Source: JACVRW01 sp963819635 (GTDB lineage: Bacteria; Actinomycetota; Thermoleophilia; Solirubrobacterales; Thermoleophilaceae). From it: 64,000 nucleotides of DNA. The notes beneath the pieces were generated by a model. The model was given only the letters and a program-made list of their open reading frames with translations. It was not told the DNA's origin and made no database searches. The translations under genes were made by a program, and so were the position numbers. Numbering within the stretch: the stretch's first letter is position 1; each line of letters opens with the position of its first letter. This document shows, piece by piece, positions 1 to 9,785 of this stretch. The stretch lies in assembly GCA_963819635.1 (NCBI GenBank), contig CAWFWX010000003.1:744001-808000 (forward strand), in the 5' to 3' direction.

Positions 1-716
1 TCGCGCACACGCCGCGGCGTGAACGCGAAGCCCACCGGATCAGGGCCGGGCGTGACCTTGACGCGCTTGCCGTTCATCCACAGCTGCACGTCGCGCTTGC
101 CGAGGTTGATCCGCAGCCGCTTGCCGCGGAACCGCTGTGCGTCGGCGATCGTGTTCTCGAACAACACCGGGCTGCCGAGGCCTCGGTCCACGCAGACGTA
201 GGTGGGGGTGGCCGGGACGATTCGGAGCAGGACCCGCCTGGGCGCCGGCGGCTTCGGGTTCTCCTTCTTCGTCGTCTGCTGCTCGGTCGTCTCCGGCGCC
301 GACGCCTGGTTGCCCTCGCCGCCGTCGCCCTCGTCGCTCGCGAGGCCGATCGCCACGAGCGCGGCCACGATCCCCACGAGCACCAGGAGGGCCACCGCTC
401 CCGGCCCGAGCCGCGGGCCGCGCTGGCGGTCGCGACGTGCGACCGAGGGCGGGCCGAGCGGCTGCAGCTCCAGCTCGTCCTCGCGCTCGTAGTTGGTGCG
501 GTACTCCTCGACGAGCACATGCGGGTCCAGGCCGAGCATCTCCGCGTAGGTGCGCAGGAACGTCTTGACGAACGTGGGCCCGGGGAGCATCCCGAACTCC
601 TCGTTCTCGAGCGCGCGCAGGTACTTCGCCCGGATCTTCGTGCGCATCTCGACGTCCGCGATGTCGAGACGCTGCCGCATCCGCGCCTCGCGGAGCGTTT
701 CGCCAATGCTCGGCAT
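1..716 (-). CDS. RodZ-like membrane protein with N-terminal HTH (3' end cut by window edge)
   Basis: The reading frame is open from an ATG at 716 to the window edge, so only the first 238 residues are visible. Residues 1-75 (starting MPSIGETLREAR) form a HTH_25/Xre-type helix-turn-helix typical of RodZ-like proteins. One membrane helix follows at about 106-126, then a Ser/Glu/Lys/Pro-rich linker, then the beginning of a DUF4115-like extracellular domain. The family links cell-shape machinery to the envelope. It lies 24 bases downstream of ftsK on the same strand, the normal actinobacterial arrangement. The start is chosen because the conserved HTH begins exactly there. Function is inferred from the domain order; the C-terminus is not visible. 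Confidence 0.85.
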   Translation of the reverse strand, partial: MPSIGETLREARMRQRLDIADVEMRTKIRAKYLRALENEEFGMLPGPTFVKTFLRTYAEMLGLDPHVLVEEYRTNYEREDELELQPLGPPSVARRDRQRGPRLGPGAVALLVLVGIVAALVAIGLASDEGDGGEGNQASAPETTEQQTTKKENPKPPAPRRVLLRIVPATPTYVCVDRGLGSPVLFENTIADAQRFRGKRLRINLGKRDVQLWMNGKRVKVTPGPDPVGFAFTPRRVR

Positions 717-740
717 TGGCGACCTATTCTGCCTAACGCA

Positions 741-3215
741 CTATTCCTCGACGGGGCCCGCAACCGCGGGTTCACTCAAAGCCTCGAGCACACGCGGCAG
801 ATCGGCCTCGGTGATCAGCACCTGGCGCGCCTTGGAGCCCTCGTAGCCCGAGATCACGCCGCGCCGCTCCATCATGTCGATCAGGCGCCCGGCACGCGTG
901 TAGCCCACGCGCAGGCGGCGCTGGAGCATCGAGGTCGAGGCCGTGCCGAGCTGGACGACCGTGGCGATCGCCTCGCCGAGCAGGTCGTCCTGGTCGGGGT
1001 CGAAGTCGCCGTCGGCGCCCTCCGCGCCCTCCTCCGGCTCGACCGCCTCGAGCAGCTCCTCCTGGAGCTCCGGCTCGCCCTGGCGGCGCCAGTGTTCGGT
1101 CACGCGCTCGATCTCCTCTTCCGCGATGAACGCGCCCTGGATGCGCGCGGTGCGCGACTCGCCGGCGGGGCGGAACAGCATGTCGCCCTGGCCGAGCAGC
1201 GACTCGGCGCCGTTCTGGTCGAGGATCACGCGCGAGTCCGTCTGCGACGAGACCGCGAAGGCGATCCGCGCCGGCACGTTCGCCTTGATCATGCCGGTGA
1301 TCACGTCCGCGCTCGGGCGCTGGGTCGCGAGCACGAGGTGGATGCCCACGGCACGTGACTTCTGCGCCAGGCGGATGATCGAGTCCTCCACGTCGGCGGG
1401 CGCGACCATCATCAGGTCGGCGAGCTCGTCGATCACGCACAGGATGTAGGGCAGCGGCGCCTCGCCCTCGCGCACGCGCACGCGGTTCAGCTCCACGAGG
1501 TTGCGCGTCTTGGCGCGGCTCATGACGCCGTAGCGCTCCTCCATCTCCTTGATCAGGTTGCTGAGCACGTTCGCCGCGAGCCGCGGCGAGGTGACGACCG
1601 GCGTGAGCAGGTGCGGGATGCCCTCGTAGTGGTTCAGCTCCACGCGCTTCGGGTCCACGAGCACCATGCGCACCTCGTTCGGCGACGAGCGCAGGAGGAC
1701 GCTCGACAGCATCGCGTTCACGCAGCCCGACTTACCGGAGCCGGTGGTGCCCGCGATCAGGATGTGCGGCTGCTTCGCGAGGTCGGTGCCGATCGCCTTG
1801 CCGGCGATGTCCTTGCCGAGCCAGACCGACAGCGGCGACCATCCCTTCGGCGTGTCCTGGAAGACGTCGCCGAGGTGGACCATCGAGCGCACCCGGTTGG
1901 GCACCTCAACGCCGATCGCCTGCTTCCCGGGGATCGGGGCGAGGATGCGCACCTGCTCGGCGGCGAGCGCGTAGGCCAGATCGTCCTTCAGCTGCGCGAC
2001 CTTCGACATCTTGATGCCGGGCGCGAGCCGGAGCTCGTAGCGGGTCACGTGAGGGCCCCCCACCGTCCCCATCAGGCGCGCCTCCACGTTGAAGTGGCTG
2101 AGCGCCTCCACGAGCTGGGCCCCAACCCGCTCGATGCCCTTCGTATCGACCTTCTGGGCCCCGCTCGAGCGCTTGAGGAAGGAGAGCTTCGGCAGCTGGT
2201 ACTCGATGTCCTCGGACTCGGTCACCGGGGAGCGGCGGTGGCCCATGGGCGTGAGCTCGGGCTCGGGTGGCTCGGGGGTCAGACCCCTTGTGCCGTCCCG
2301 AGGCTCCTCATCGCCTAAGGGGTCTGACCCCATGCCGTCGCGAGGCTCCTCGTCGCCAAAGGGGTCTGACCCCATGGGCAGCTCAGGGGTCAGACCCCCT
2401 GGGCCGTCGCGAGGCTCCTCATCGTCAAAGGGGTCTGACCCCATGTCGTCCTGGAGCGGCACCTCGATGTGCGTCGCGCGCACGACGGGCTCGCGGTCCT
2501 CCGGCTCGGGCGGCTCGATGATGGGAGCGATCGGCGCGAGCGGCTCGTACGGGATGCGCGCGGTGGCGGACGTGCGCCGCACGCGCTCGGTTGTGCTCAC
2601 GGCCGCGTGCCGCGTGGCCGCGACGATGCTCGCGATCGACGCCCCGGTCAGGAGCAGCACGCCGGCCAGCAGCAGGAAGACGAACAGGATGTGCGAGCCG
2701 GCGGTCGAGAACAGCTTGGCGGAGAGCCAGAAGAGCGACTCGCCGACCAGGCCGCCGTGGTGCTCGAGGTAGTCGGGGTCGAGGAAGCCGTCGCGCGGCG
2801 TGTCGCCGGGGCCGAGGCCCAGCGAGCCCGCGGCGAGCCCCAGCATCAGCGCCGCCAGCAGGCAGGCCGTGCCGGTCTTCAGCGGGTGCAGCGCCGGGAT
2901 CATCGGGCGGATCACGATCAGCGCGCCGGCGACGAACAGCAGCACCGGCGCCGCGTAGCCCACGCCGCCGAGCGCGAACAGGATCGAGTTGGCCAGCGCC
3001 TGCCCCACCTCGCCGCCTGCCCAGCCGAGGTAGAACACGCACGCGAAGAAGGCGGCGAACGCGACGAGGCCGAGACCGATGATGTCCCAGTGGCGCTGCT
3101 CGAGCGCCGGAAGGGTGGGCAGCGCATGGCGCCAGCCGCGCCGAGCGCGGGCGCGCCGGCGAGCGCGCGCCTTCAAGCTCCCCCTCGAGCTCGCCTTCTT
3201 GCGCGTGGCAGCCAT
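741..3215 (-). CDS. ftsK: DNA translocase FtsK/SpoIIIE
   Basis: This 824-residue protein has the full FtsK plan. Four membrane helices lie in the first 200 residues. A Pro/Glu/Asp-rich linker follows, then the alpha/beta motor with Walker A GTTGSGKSG (Lys495) and a Walker B region ending in VIDELADLM. The C-terminal gamma winged helix (YTRAGRLIDMMERRGVISG) reads polar DNA motifs. FtsK pumps chromosome DNA through the division septum. The frame stays open upstream to 3902, but that part is an antisense shadow of the next gene; ATG 3215 (MAATRKKASS) fits the family. The linker carries an unusual array of short palindromic elements (2275-2442) that encodes repeated GSDP..DEEPRDG units. Confidence 0.96.
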   Translation of the reverse strand: MAATRKKASSRGSLKARARRRARARRGWRHALPTLPALEQRHWDIIGLGLVAFAAFFACVFYLGWAGGEVGQALANSILFALGGVGYAAPVLLFVAGALIVIRPMIPALHPLKTGTACLLAALMLGLAAGSLGLGPGDTPRDGFLDPDYLEHHGGLVGESLFWLSAKLFSTAGSHILFVFLLLAGVLLLTGASIASIVAATRHAAVSTTERVRRTSATARIPYEPLAPIAPIIEPPEPEDREPVVRATHIEVPLQDDMGSDPFDDEEPRDGPGGLTPELPMGSDPFGDEEPRDGMGSDPLGDEEPRDGTRGLTPEPPEPELTPMGHRRSPVTESEDIEYQLPKLSFLKRSSGAQKVDTKGIERVGAQLVEALSHFNVEARLMGTVGGPHVTRYELRLAPGIKMSKVAQLKDDLAYALAAEQVRILAPIPGKQAIGVEVPNRVRSMVHLGDVFQDTPKGWSPLSVWLGKDIAGKAIGTDLAKQPHILIAGTTGSGKSGCVNAMLSSVLLRSSPNEVRMVLVDPKRVELNHYEGIPHLLTPVVTSPRLAANVLSNLIKEMEERYGVMSRAKTRNLVELNRVRVREGEAPLPYILCVIDELADLMMVAPADVEDSIIRLAQKSRAVGIHLVLATQRPSADVITGMIKANVPARIAFAVSSQTDSRVILDQNGAESLLGQGDMLFRPAGESRTARIQGAFIAEEEIERVTEHWRRQGEPELQEELLEAVEPEEGAEGADGDFDPDQDDLLGEAIATVVQLGTASTSMLQRRLRVGYTRAGRLIDMMERRGVISGYEGSKARQVLITEADLPRVLEALSEPAVAGPVEE
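2275..2442. repeat. Five copies of GGGGTC(A/T)GACCCC inside the ftsK linker
   Basis: The 13-base near-palindrome occurs at 2275-2287, 2319-2331, 2361-2373, 2386-2398 and 2430-2442, separated by similar spacers (around CGAGGCTCCTC). All copies keep the ftsK frame and encode repeated MGSDPF.DEEPRDG and GGLTPE peptides. The same element appears in pyrD and between carA and carB, so this is a dispersed repeat that has been tolerated in, and multiplied within, a disordered linker. Confidence 0.9.
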
Positions 3216-3256
3216 GACCCGGACGACTTCGACGCCCGGATCGCGGAACCTGCCGG

Positions 3257-6200
3257 CTAGCGGCGAGTGCGGCCGAGCCGCTGCGTCAGGAGCCGTGAGG
3301 CGCCTTCGCTCTGGACGAGCGCCCGCAGGGTTACACGCGGGGTTACGAGCATCCCGCGCCCGCGGAGGCGCAGCCGGATCCCACCCGTGGCGGCGGGCAG
3401 CCCGCTCACGGTGATCTTGCCGCCGGAGACCTCGACCCTCGGGCGCCCGGCGCCCGCCAGCAGCGTGGCTGCGCGGCCGGCGCGGCCGGCGCGGCGGGGG
3501 AACCTGAGGAGGTAGGTCGGGGCGCTGCTGCCCGCGACTCGCACGCGCAGCTTGCCCGCCAGCCCGCGCGTGCCGGCCGCGCTGAGCAGCCGCTTGGGCA
3601 CGCGGAACACGGCACCGGTCAGCGGCGTGACGCTGTCGATTCGAAGGCCGAGCAGCGAGCGGGCCGGGCCGGGACGGTGCACCACGCTGAAGACCTCGGA
3701 GCAGGGCTGGCTGTTGAGCTGCACGCGCGCGACGCGTGCCTTGCCGCGCTTGGGGACCATCTTCACGGTGAGCGTCTGCCGGGCGGCGCGCCCCAGCAGG
3801 GCCGGGCCGATCCTCACGGCGTACGGAGCGCGCCTGCGCAGCGCGATGCGGCGGCCGCCGAGCCTGTAGGCCACGCGGCGCACGCGCTTGTTGAGCTTCC
3901 ACTGGTCGGAGCGCTTGACCGGCGACCGCGCCAACAGCGGCCGCTCGTCGGTGATCAGGCCGTTGGGGGCCACGCGGATGCGGAAGCGGACCTGACCCGG
4001 CACCTGGAACGCGAGGATCTGGCTGCCGGTGACCTGCTGGCAGCTGTCGGGAGCGACCAGGCTGCCCGGGAGCGAGCCCAGCCCGAGGTCCGGCTGGGTG
4101 CCGGGGTCCGCGCCGGCTGCGGAGCCCTCGCGCGGCCCGGAGCCGTCGCCGGGCCCAGAGCCGCCCCCGCCCGAGCCGTTCCCTCCGCCCGAGCCGTTCC
4201 CTCCGCCCGAGCCGTTCCCCCCGCCCGAGCCGCCGGGCGGGCCCTCAGCTTGCACCAGCACAGGTGCGCTCGGCGCCGAGGTCTGGGTGGTGGAGTCCGC
4301 CGGGTTCGTGACCGTCACGACGACGCGCACCGTGCTTCCGACGTCCGCGGGGGTGGGCTCGTAGGTCGAGTCGGTCGCGCCCGGGATGTCGACGCAGTTG
4401 GCGCCCGCCTCATCGCAGCGCTGCCACTGATAGTCGTACTCGAACGGCCCGGTGCCGTCCCACACTCCGGGATCGGCCGTGAGGGTTTCGCCGGCCCGCG
4501 CCGTGCCGGACAGGGCCGGCGGCACGGACACGCTCGGCGCCACCGCCGCCACGACGGCGGTCGGGTCGGACAGCGCCGTCTCCGTGCCCTCGTCGTTGGT
4601 CGCGGTCACCTCGACGCGCACGGTCTGGCCGGCGTCGTCGTCGCCGAGCTCGTAGGTCGGGCCGGTCGCGCCAGGGATGTCGACGCAGTTGGCGCCCGCC
4701 TCATCGCAGCGCTGCCACTGATAGTCGTACTCGAACGGGCCGGTGCCGTCCCACGACTCCCGGGTCCGCCGTCAGCGTCTCGCCGTCGGTCGGCGTGCCG
4801 GACAGCGTCGGCAGCGCGTCGTTCGACGGCGCCACCGCCGCCACCACGGCCGACGGATCGGAGAACGCCGTCTCCGTGCCCTCGTCGTTGGTCGCGGTCA
4901 CCTCGACGCGCACGGTCTGGCCGGCGTCGTCGTCGCCGAGCTCGTAGGTCGGGCCGGTCGCGCCCGGGATGTCGACGCAGTTGGCGCCCGCCTCATCGCA
5001 GCGCTGCCACTGATAGTCGTACTCGAACGGCCCGGTGCCGTCCCACGACCCCGGATCCGCCGTCAGCGTCTCGCCATCGGTCGGCGTGCCGGACAGCGTC
5101 GGCAGCGCGTCGTTCGACGGCGCCACCGCCGCCACCACGGCCGACGGATCGGAGAGCGCCGTCTCCGTGCCCTCGTCGTTGGTCGCGGTCACCTCGACGC
5201 GCACGGTCTGCCCGGCGTCGTCGTCGCCGAGCTCGTAGGTCGGGCCGGTCGCGCCCGGGATGTCGACGCAGTTGGCGCCCGCCTCATCGCAGCGCTGCCA
5301 CTGATAGTCGTACTCGAACGGCCCGGTGCCGTCCCACGACCCCGGGTCCGCCGTCAGCGTCTCGCCATCGGTCGGCGTGCCGCGACAGCGTCGGCAGCGC
5401 GTCGTTCGACGGCGCCACCGCCGCCACCACAGCCGACGGATCGGACAGCGCCGACTCCGAGCCCTCCTCGTTCGTCGCCGTCACCTCGACACGCACCGTC
5501 TCCCCGGCGTCGTCGTCGACCAGCTCGTAGGTCGGGCCGGTCGCGCCCGGGATGTCGACGCAGTTGGCGCCCGCCTCATCGCAGCGCTGCCACTGATAGT
5601 CGAACGCCATCGGCTCCGTTCCCGACCACGATCCCGGGTCCGCGCTGAGCGTCTCGCCGTCCGTCGCCGTCCCGGACAGCGTCGGAAGCGCGGCGTTCGA
5701 GGGCGCCTCGGGAACCTGGTCTGTGACCAGGGTGAGCACGCCGACGAAGTAGGTGTCGCCGCTCGTGCTGAGCAGCAGGTCGGCGCTCGTAGCGCCCGCG
5801 GGGATCAGGCCATCGACGCCGATCACGTCGGAGTCGAAGCCGAGCTGCTCGACGTAGTCGGGGCTCTTCGCGCTCACGCGCGTCCCGTGTTCGGCGATCG
5901 AGGAGTTGAAGAAGTTGTTCGCCGGGTTCACGGCGTCGGTGAGCGTGGTGCCGTTCAGGGCGACCCCGTCGCCGGTGATCCCGAAGTCGCCCTCGTAGGT
6001 GACGAACCCGAGCGACCCCTGGACCGTGCCCGAGGCGGGGGTCTCGAAGTCGTCCACCGTCAGGCTCGACGAGGCGGTTCCCTCGACCGTCGCGAGACCG
6101 TCGTACACGGTGACGTTCCGGATCGGCTCGCCGGGCGCGCGATACGCCACGACCAGGCTCCAGCCGGCGTAGCGGTCGGTGCCCGTCGACGACTGGACGT

Positions 6201-6756
6201 TCGCGAGCGTGTAGTCGCCCGCGCCGGCCGCCTGGACCTCGCCGGTGACGTCGGCGAAGGTCTGGTAGCGACCGGGCCAGAGCCCTCCTGCGAGGTCCGG
6301 CTGGGAGCCGGTCACCGGCGCGTAGCCGCCGGCGGCGGGTGTGTCGAGCAGCGCGGCGCCGGCGAACGCGGGCGCCGCGGCGGGCGCGCCTCCGGCGCCG
6401 GCGACGGTGTCGGCGCCCCAGTAGAGCCCGGCGAAGGTGACGGTCGCCCCCGCCGGCAGACTGAGCGTCGCTGAGCTCGAGTTGAAGGTGTCGGCGTCAG
6501 AGTCGGCATCCACCCAAGCCATCGTCCAGTTGTTGTTCTGGCGGCTGCCGCCGGCGCCGGCCTGGACCGTCGCGCAGCCGGCCTCCGCAGCCGGGCAGCT
6601 GAGCAGTGTGTTGCCGGCCCGCGCGAGGTCGCCCCGCGCGTGCGACTGGTAGCGGACGGTGAATGGGCGGTCGGCCGAGGCCGACGTGACCGGCCCGGCG
6701 CAGGCCGCGGCAAGCGCCAGCCCGGCGACCAGAACGCGGCATTTGGTGCGAGACAT
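3257..6756 (-). CDS. Secreted DUF11-type protein with five Ig-like repeats (two apparent frameshifts)
   Basis: The gene starts at ATG 6756 with a signal peptide (VLVAGLALAAACAGPVTSASA). A roughly 330-residue domain follows that resembles the N-terminal part of actinobacterial DUF11 surface proteins (NNNWTMAWVDADSD, VTFAGLYWGAD). Next come five 97-residue Ig-like repeats with the signature DYQWQRCDEAGANCVDIPGA, a Gly/Ser/Asn-rich linker near 4150-4246, and a basic C-terminal domain ending at 3257. Repeat spacing is 291 bases, except for two intervals of 292. Those extra bases, near 5383 and 4758, each move the frame by one, so the three pieces 5284-6756, about 4701-5380 and 3257-about 4750 lie in three frames. 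It is either a real pseudogene or a sequence error in tandem repeats. Probable adhesin or surface protein; ligand unknown. Confidence 0.75.
4246..5700 (-). repeat. Five tandem 291-bp Ig-like repeat units
   Basis: The conserved block TAGTCGTACTCGAA (or its diverged form) starts at 4431, 4722, 5014, 5305 and 5597, giving spacings of 291, 292, 291 and 292. Each unit encodes one 97-residue Ig-like domain. The middle copies are nearly identical, pointing to recent duplication or gene conversion; the outer copies are diverged. Confidence 0.92.
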
Positions 6757-6865
6757 GGTTTGTACGTGTCGGCGCCCCGCGATGCCGCCCCATCAAACAC
6801 TTGTCTAGAAACGCGAATGCACGGGATCGGGCGCCCTATCCTGCGACGGCTCCGGCCTCCCTACC

Positions 6866-7555
6866 ATGGGTCTCATGAGCGGACGCCCGCGCGTGCTCGT
6901 GGTGGAGGACGACGCCGACATCGCCGGCGTGCTTCGCCGTTCCCTGGACAAGGAGGGCTACGACGTGCGGGTGGCGGGCGACGGCGAGGCCGCGCTCGAG
7001 CAATCCGGTGTGTTCGAGCCGGACGCCGTGGTCCTCGACCTCGGGCTTCCGAAGCTCGACGGCATGGAGGTCGCCCGGCGCATGCGCGCCGAAGGCGACG
7101 TGCCGATCCTGATGCTCACCGCCCGCGACGCGCTCGACGCGCGCGTGGAGGGCCTCGACTCGGGCGCGGACGACTACCTCGTCAAGCCGTTCGAGCGCGA
7201 CGAGCTGCTTGCGCGCATCCGCGCGCTGCTGCGGCGCCGGCCGCCGCGCGGCAGCGCGTTCCTCGTGGTCGGCGACCTGCGCCTGAACCCGGACAGCCGC
7301 GAGGTCTACCGCGGCGAGCGCAAGCTCGAGCTCACCGCGCGCGAGTTCGAGCTGCTCGAGCACCTGATGCGCAACGAGCGCATCGTGGTGTCCCGCCAGG
7401 CGCTGCTCGACGAGGTGTGGGGCTACCACCCGTTCGCCGAGACCAACACCGTCGACGTGTTCATCTCGAACCTCCGCCGCAAGCTGGAGGCGGGCGGTGA
7501 GCCGCGCATCCTCCACACCATGCGCGGCGCCGGCTACGTGCTGAGGGCCCCGTGA
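6866..7555 (+). CDS. OmpR/PhoB-family response regulator
   Basis: A 229-residue two-domain regulator. The receiver domain (about 8-120) has the acidic pair Asp15-Asp16, phosphoacceptor Asp58 (VVLDLGLP), Thr85 and Lys107 (DYLVKPF). A winged-helix DNA-binding domain (about 135-228) carries the usual LTAREFELLEHLMRN and VDVFISNLRRKLE signatures. Its TGA overlaps the GTG of the histidine kinase gene (GTGA at 7552-7555), so the pair is translationally coupled. ATG 6866 is used; ATG 6875 is an alternative. Closest in type to the MprA/TcrA group, but the signal and targets cannot be told from the sequence. Confidence 0.95.
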   Translation: MGLMSGRPRVLVVEDDADIAGVLRRSLDKEGYDVRVAGDGEAALEQSGVFEPDAVVLDLGLPKLDGMEVARRMRAEGDVPILMLTARDALDARVEGLDSGADDYLVKPFERDELLARIRALLRRRPPRGSAFLVVGDLRLNPDSREVYRGERKLELTAREFELLEHLMRNERIVVSRQALLDEVWGYHPFAETNTVDVFISNLRRKLEAGGEPRILHTMRGAGYVLRAP

Positions 7556-9036
7556 GGACGCGCCTGCCGCTGAAGCTGAAGGTCGCGGTGCTGAGCGCCG
7601 CGATCACGTTCGCGATCCTGTGCCTGTTCGCGATCGTGGTGGGCGCCGTGGCAGAGCAGCGCATCGTCGCCGGGTTCAACGACGACCTTCGTGCCAGCGT
7701 CGGCGAGCTCCAGGACAAGATCACGCTCCAGCGCGTTGAGGGAGGCTTCCAGCTGAGCCAGGGCGACCGCTCGCTGCTCGCGGGCTACGCGGGCGGCGAC
7801 GCGATCGTGCGTGTGGTGGACCGCTTCAACCAGACGATCTGGCCCGACGATCCCTCGACGCTGCCCGCGCTTGGCCCGCCGATCAGCGGCGTCACCGACA
7901 TCGGGACGCTGCGCGTGACCTCGCGCGAGCTGGTGGTGCCCACAAGCACCGGGTCCGGGACCTTCAACACGCCGCTCGAGGCCGTGACGACCCCGGTGGG
8001 CTTCGTGCAGTACGCGAAGCCCGAGAAGAGCATCACCACGACGATCAACCGAGTGCGCGTGTTCCTCGCCTTCGGCGTGTTCGGCGGCACGCTGCTCGCC
8101 TTCCTCGGAGGGCTCGTGGTCGCGCAGCGGGCGATGCGGCCGATCGCCGGGCTGACCCGCGCGGCGCGCGAGGTGGCGCGAACCCGCGACCCCGACATCA
8201 CGCTTCCAAAGCCGCAGGCGAACGACGAGGTCGCCGATCTGGCCCGCACCTTCGAGGACATGCTCCGCGAGCTGAGCGCCGCCCGCGAGGAGACCGAGGC
8301 CACGCTCATGCGCCAGCGCAACTTCGTCGCCGACGCCTCCCACGAGCTGCGCACCCCGCTCACCTCGATCCTGGCGAACCTCGAGCTGCTCGAGTCGGAG
8401 CTCGCCGGCGAGCAGCGCGACATGGCCGACTCCGCCCTGCGCTCGTCGAAGCGGATGAGGCGGCTCGTGGGCGACCTCCTGCTGCTGGCCCGCGCGGACG
8501 CCGGCCGCGACATGCCGCGCGGCCCCGTCGACCTCTCCGAGGTGGCCACCGAGGCTGCGCGCGAGGCGGGAGCCCTGTCGTCGGACCACCCGGTCTCGCT
8601 CGACCTGGACGGCCCCGTGATGATGAACGGCGTGGCCGACGACCTCCACCGCCTGGCGGGGAACCTGATCGAGAACGCGCTCTTCCACACGCCCGCCGGC
8701 ACCCCCGTGACCGTGTCGGTGCGCCGCGAGGGCGCGGCCGCGGTGCTCGAGGTGGCCGACCGCGGGCCCGGTGTGCCGCTCGAGATGCGTGACCGCGTCT
8801 TCGAACGCTTCGCTCGCGGCGGCGGGGACGCGGCGCCGAGCAGCGGCAGTGGGCTCGGCCTCGCCATCGTGCGTGCGGTGACCACGTCCCACGGCGGGAA
8901 GGTGGAGCTCCTCGATGCCGTGGGCGGCGGTGCCCGTTTTGTTGTCACCCTTCCGGCAGAAGAGGTCCCCCGCTCCGAATCCGACGCTACCGTGTTGGTG
9001 GAACGAGGCCTCGCCCCCGAAACCTCCAAGGAGTAG
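7552..9036 (+). CDS. Membrane sensor histidine kinase
   Basis: A 494-residue kinase partner of the preceding response regulator. TM1 is at about residues 10-34, followed by an extracytoplasmic sensor domain of about 135 residues, TM2 at about 170-190, and a HAMP linker. The HisKA domain has His264 in ASHELRTPLTS. The HATPase_c domain shows N (NLIENAL), G1 (DRGPGVP) and G2 (GSGLGLAIV) boxes. It starts with GTG inside the regulator stop. A Ser/Glu-rich tail of about 25 residues follows the ATPase domain. The next gene begins 5 bases downstream behind a good AAGGAG, which suggests one transcript and that the small anchored protein may be part of the same response. Confidence 0.95.
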   Translation: MRTRLPLKLKVAVLSAAITFAILCLFAIVVGAVAEQRIVAGFNDDLRASVGELQDKITLQRVEGGFQLSQGDRSLLAGYAGGDAIVRVVDRFNQTIWPDDPSTLPALGPPISGVTDIGTLRVTSRELVVPTSTGSGTFNTPLEAVTTPVGFVQYAKPEKSITTTINRVRVFLAFGVFGGTLLAFLGGLVVAQRAMRPIAGLTRAAREVARTRDPDITLPKPQANDEVADLARTFEDMLRELSAAREETEATLMRQRNFVADASHELRTPLTSILANLELLESELAGEQRDMADSALRSSKRMRRLVGDLLLLARADAGRDMPRGPVDLSEVATEAAREAGALSSDHPVSLDLDGPVMMNGVADDLHRLAGNLIENALFHTPAGTPVTVSVRREGAAAVLEVADRGPGVPLEMRDRVFERFARGGGDAAPSSGSGLGLAIVRAVTTSHGGKVELLDAVGGGARFVVTLPAEEVPRSESDATVLVERGLAPETSKE

Positions 9037-9041
9037 CTCCA

Positions 9042-9785
9042 GTGAAGTGGCTTTCGAGCCGGCGACCCTCGCCGGCACTGGTCGTCGCGCTGATTGCCCT
9101 GTTCGTCTCGCTGAGCGGCGTGTCCTACGGCGTCGCGACCGGCTTCATCGACAGCCGCGAGATCAAGAACAACGAGGTCCGCAGCCTCGACCTGCGCAAC
9201 AACGAGGTCCGGACGAGGGATCTCCGCAACAACGAGATCCGGGGGATCGACATCCGCAACAGCACCGTGCAGAGCCGCGACATCGCGCTGAACGCGGTCA
9301 CCGGCGACGACGTCAAGGAGGACACCCTCCAGAAGGTCCCGGGCGCCCTCCTGGCCGACACCGCGACGAAGGCGACCTCGGCCGAGAGCGTGGACGGCCT
9401 CAGGCTCATCGACGCGACCGTCGTGAGAGGCGCGCCCGACGCCGTCCTCGCGACCAACGGACCGCTGACCCTGCTCGGCCGGTGCGTCGCCGACCTCAGC
9501 AGCACGAACGCCGGCGTCCTGGTGGACACGAGCGAGAACGGCACGTTCGTCGACGAGCAAACCGGCACGGCCGAACCGGACCTCGACGCCGCCGAGCCAC
9601 CCTATCCCGTGCTCGGAGTAGACGATCCGCCCGGGGATACCGAGCGCAGCGCGGCACTCGCGCTCTTCCACGCCAGCGCGCCGACCGGCCCCGCGTTCGT
9701 CGGGAACGTGTCGATCCAGGCGAACACGACGTCGGTCACCGCGGGCACCTGCCGCTTCCAGGGCTCCGTGACGCTCCCGGGCTAG
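9042..9785 (+). CDS. Membrane-anchored LRNNEVR-repeat protein
   Basis: A 247-residue protein starting with GTG at 9042 behind AAGGAG (9028-9033). One hydrophobic segment (about 11-31, ALVVALIALFVSLSGVSYG) acts as signal anchor. Then come ten-residue repeats of the form RNNEVRxxDL (about 43-85), resembling a small beta-solenoid. The C-terminal 150 residues look like a secreted beta-rich domain with two cysteines. Proteins with this anchor are abundant in Solirubrobacterales, and another lies at 28192. Function is unknown. It follows the two-component genes directly, and its stop overlaps that of the convergent RNase J gene (CTAG, 9782-9785). Confidence 0.8.
   Translation: MKWLSSRRPSPALVVALIALFVSLSGVSYGVATGFIDSREIKNNEVRSLDLRNNEVRTRDLRNNEIRGIDIRNSTVQSRDIALNAVTGDDVKEDTLQKVPGALLADTATKATSAESVDGLRLIDATVVRGAPDAVLATNGPLTLLGRCVADLSSTNAGVLVDTSENGTFVDEQTGTAEPDLDAAEPPYPVLGVDDPPGDTERSAALALFHASAPTGPAFVGNVSIQANTTSVTAGTCRFQGSVTLPG

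Noticed and set aside
3216..3902. N-terminal 229-residue extension of FtsK
   Set aside because: The sequence is low-complexity Arg/Ala/Pro and is the opposite-phase shadow of the Ig-repeat protein gene on the same strand; FtsK homology starts at 3215.
3677..5530. 617-residue plus-strand frame with repeats
   Set aside because: Antisense to the Ig-like repeat array; its repeats only mirror the 291-bp units.
4246..5700. Possible CRISPR or satellite array
   Set aside because: The units are 291 bp, fully coding and encode Ig-like domains; there are no unique spacers between short repeats.
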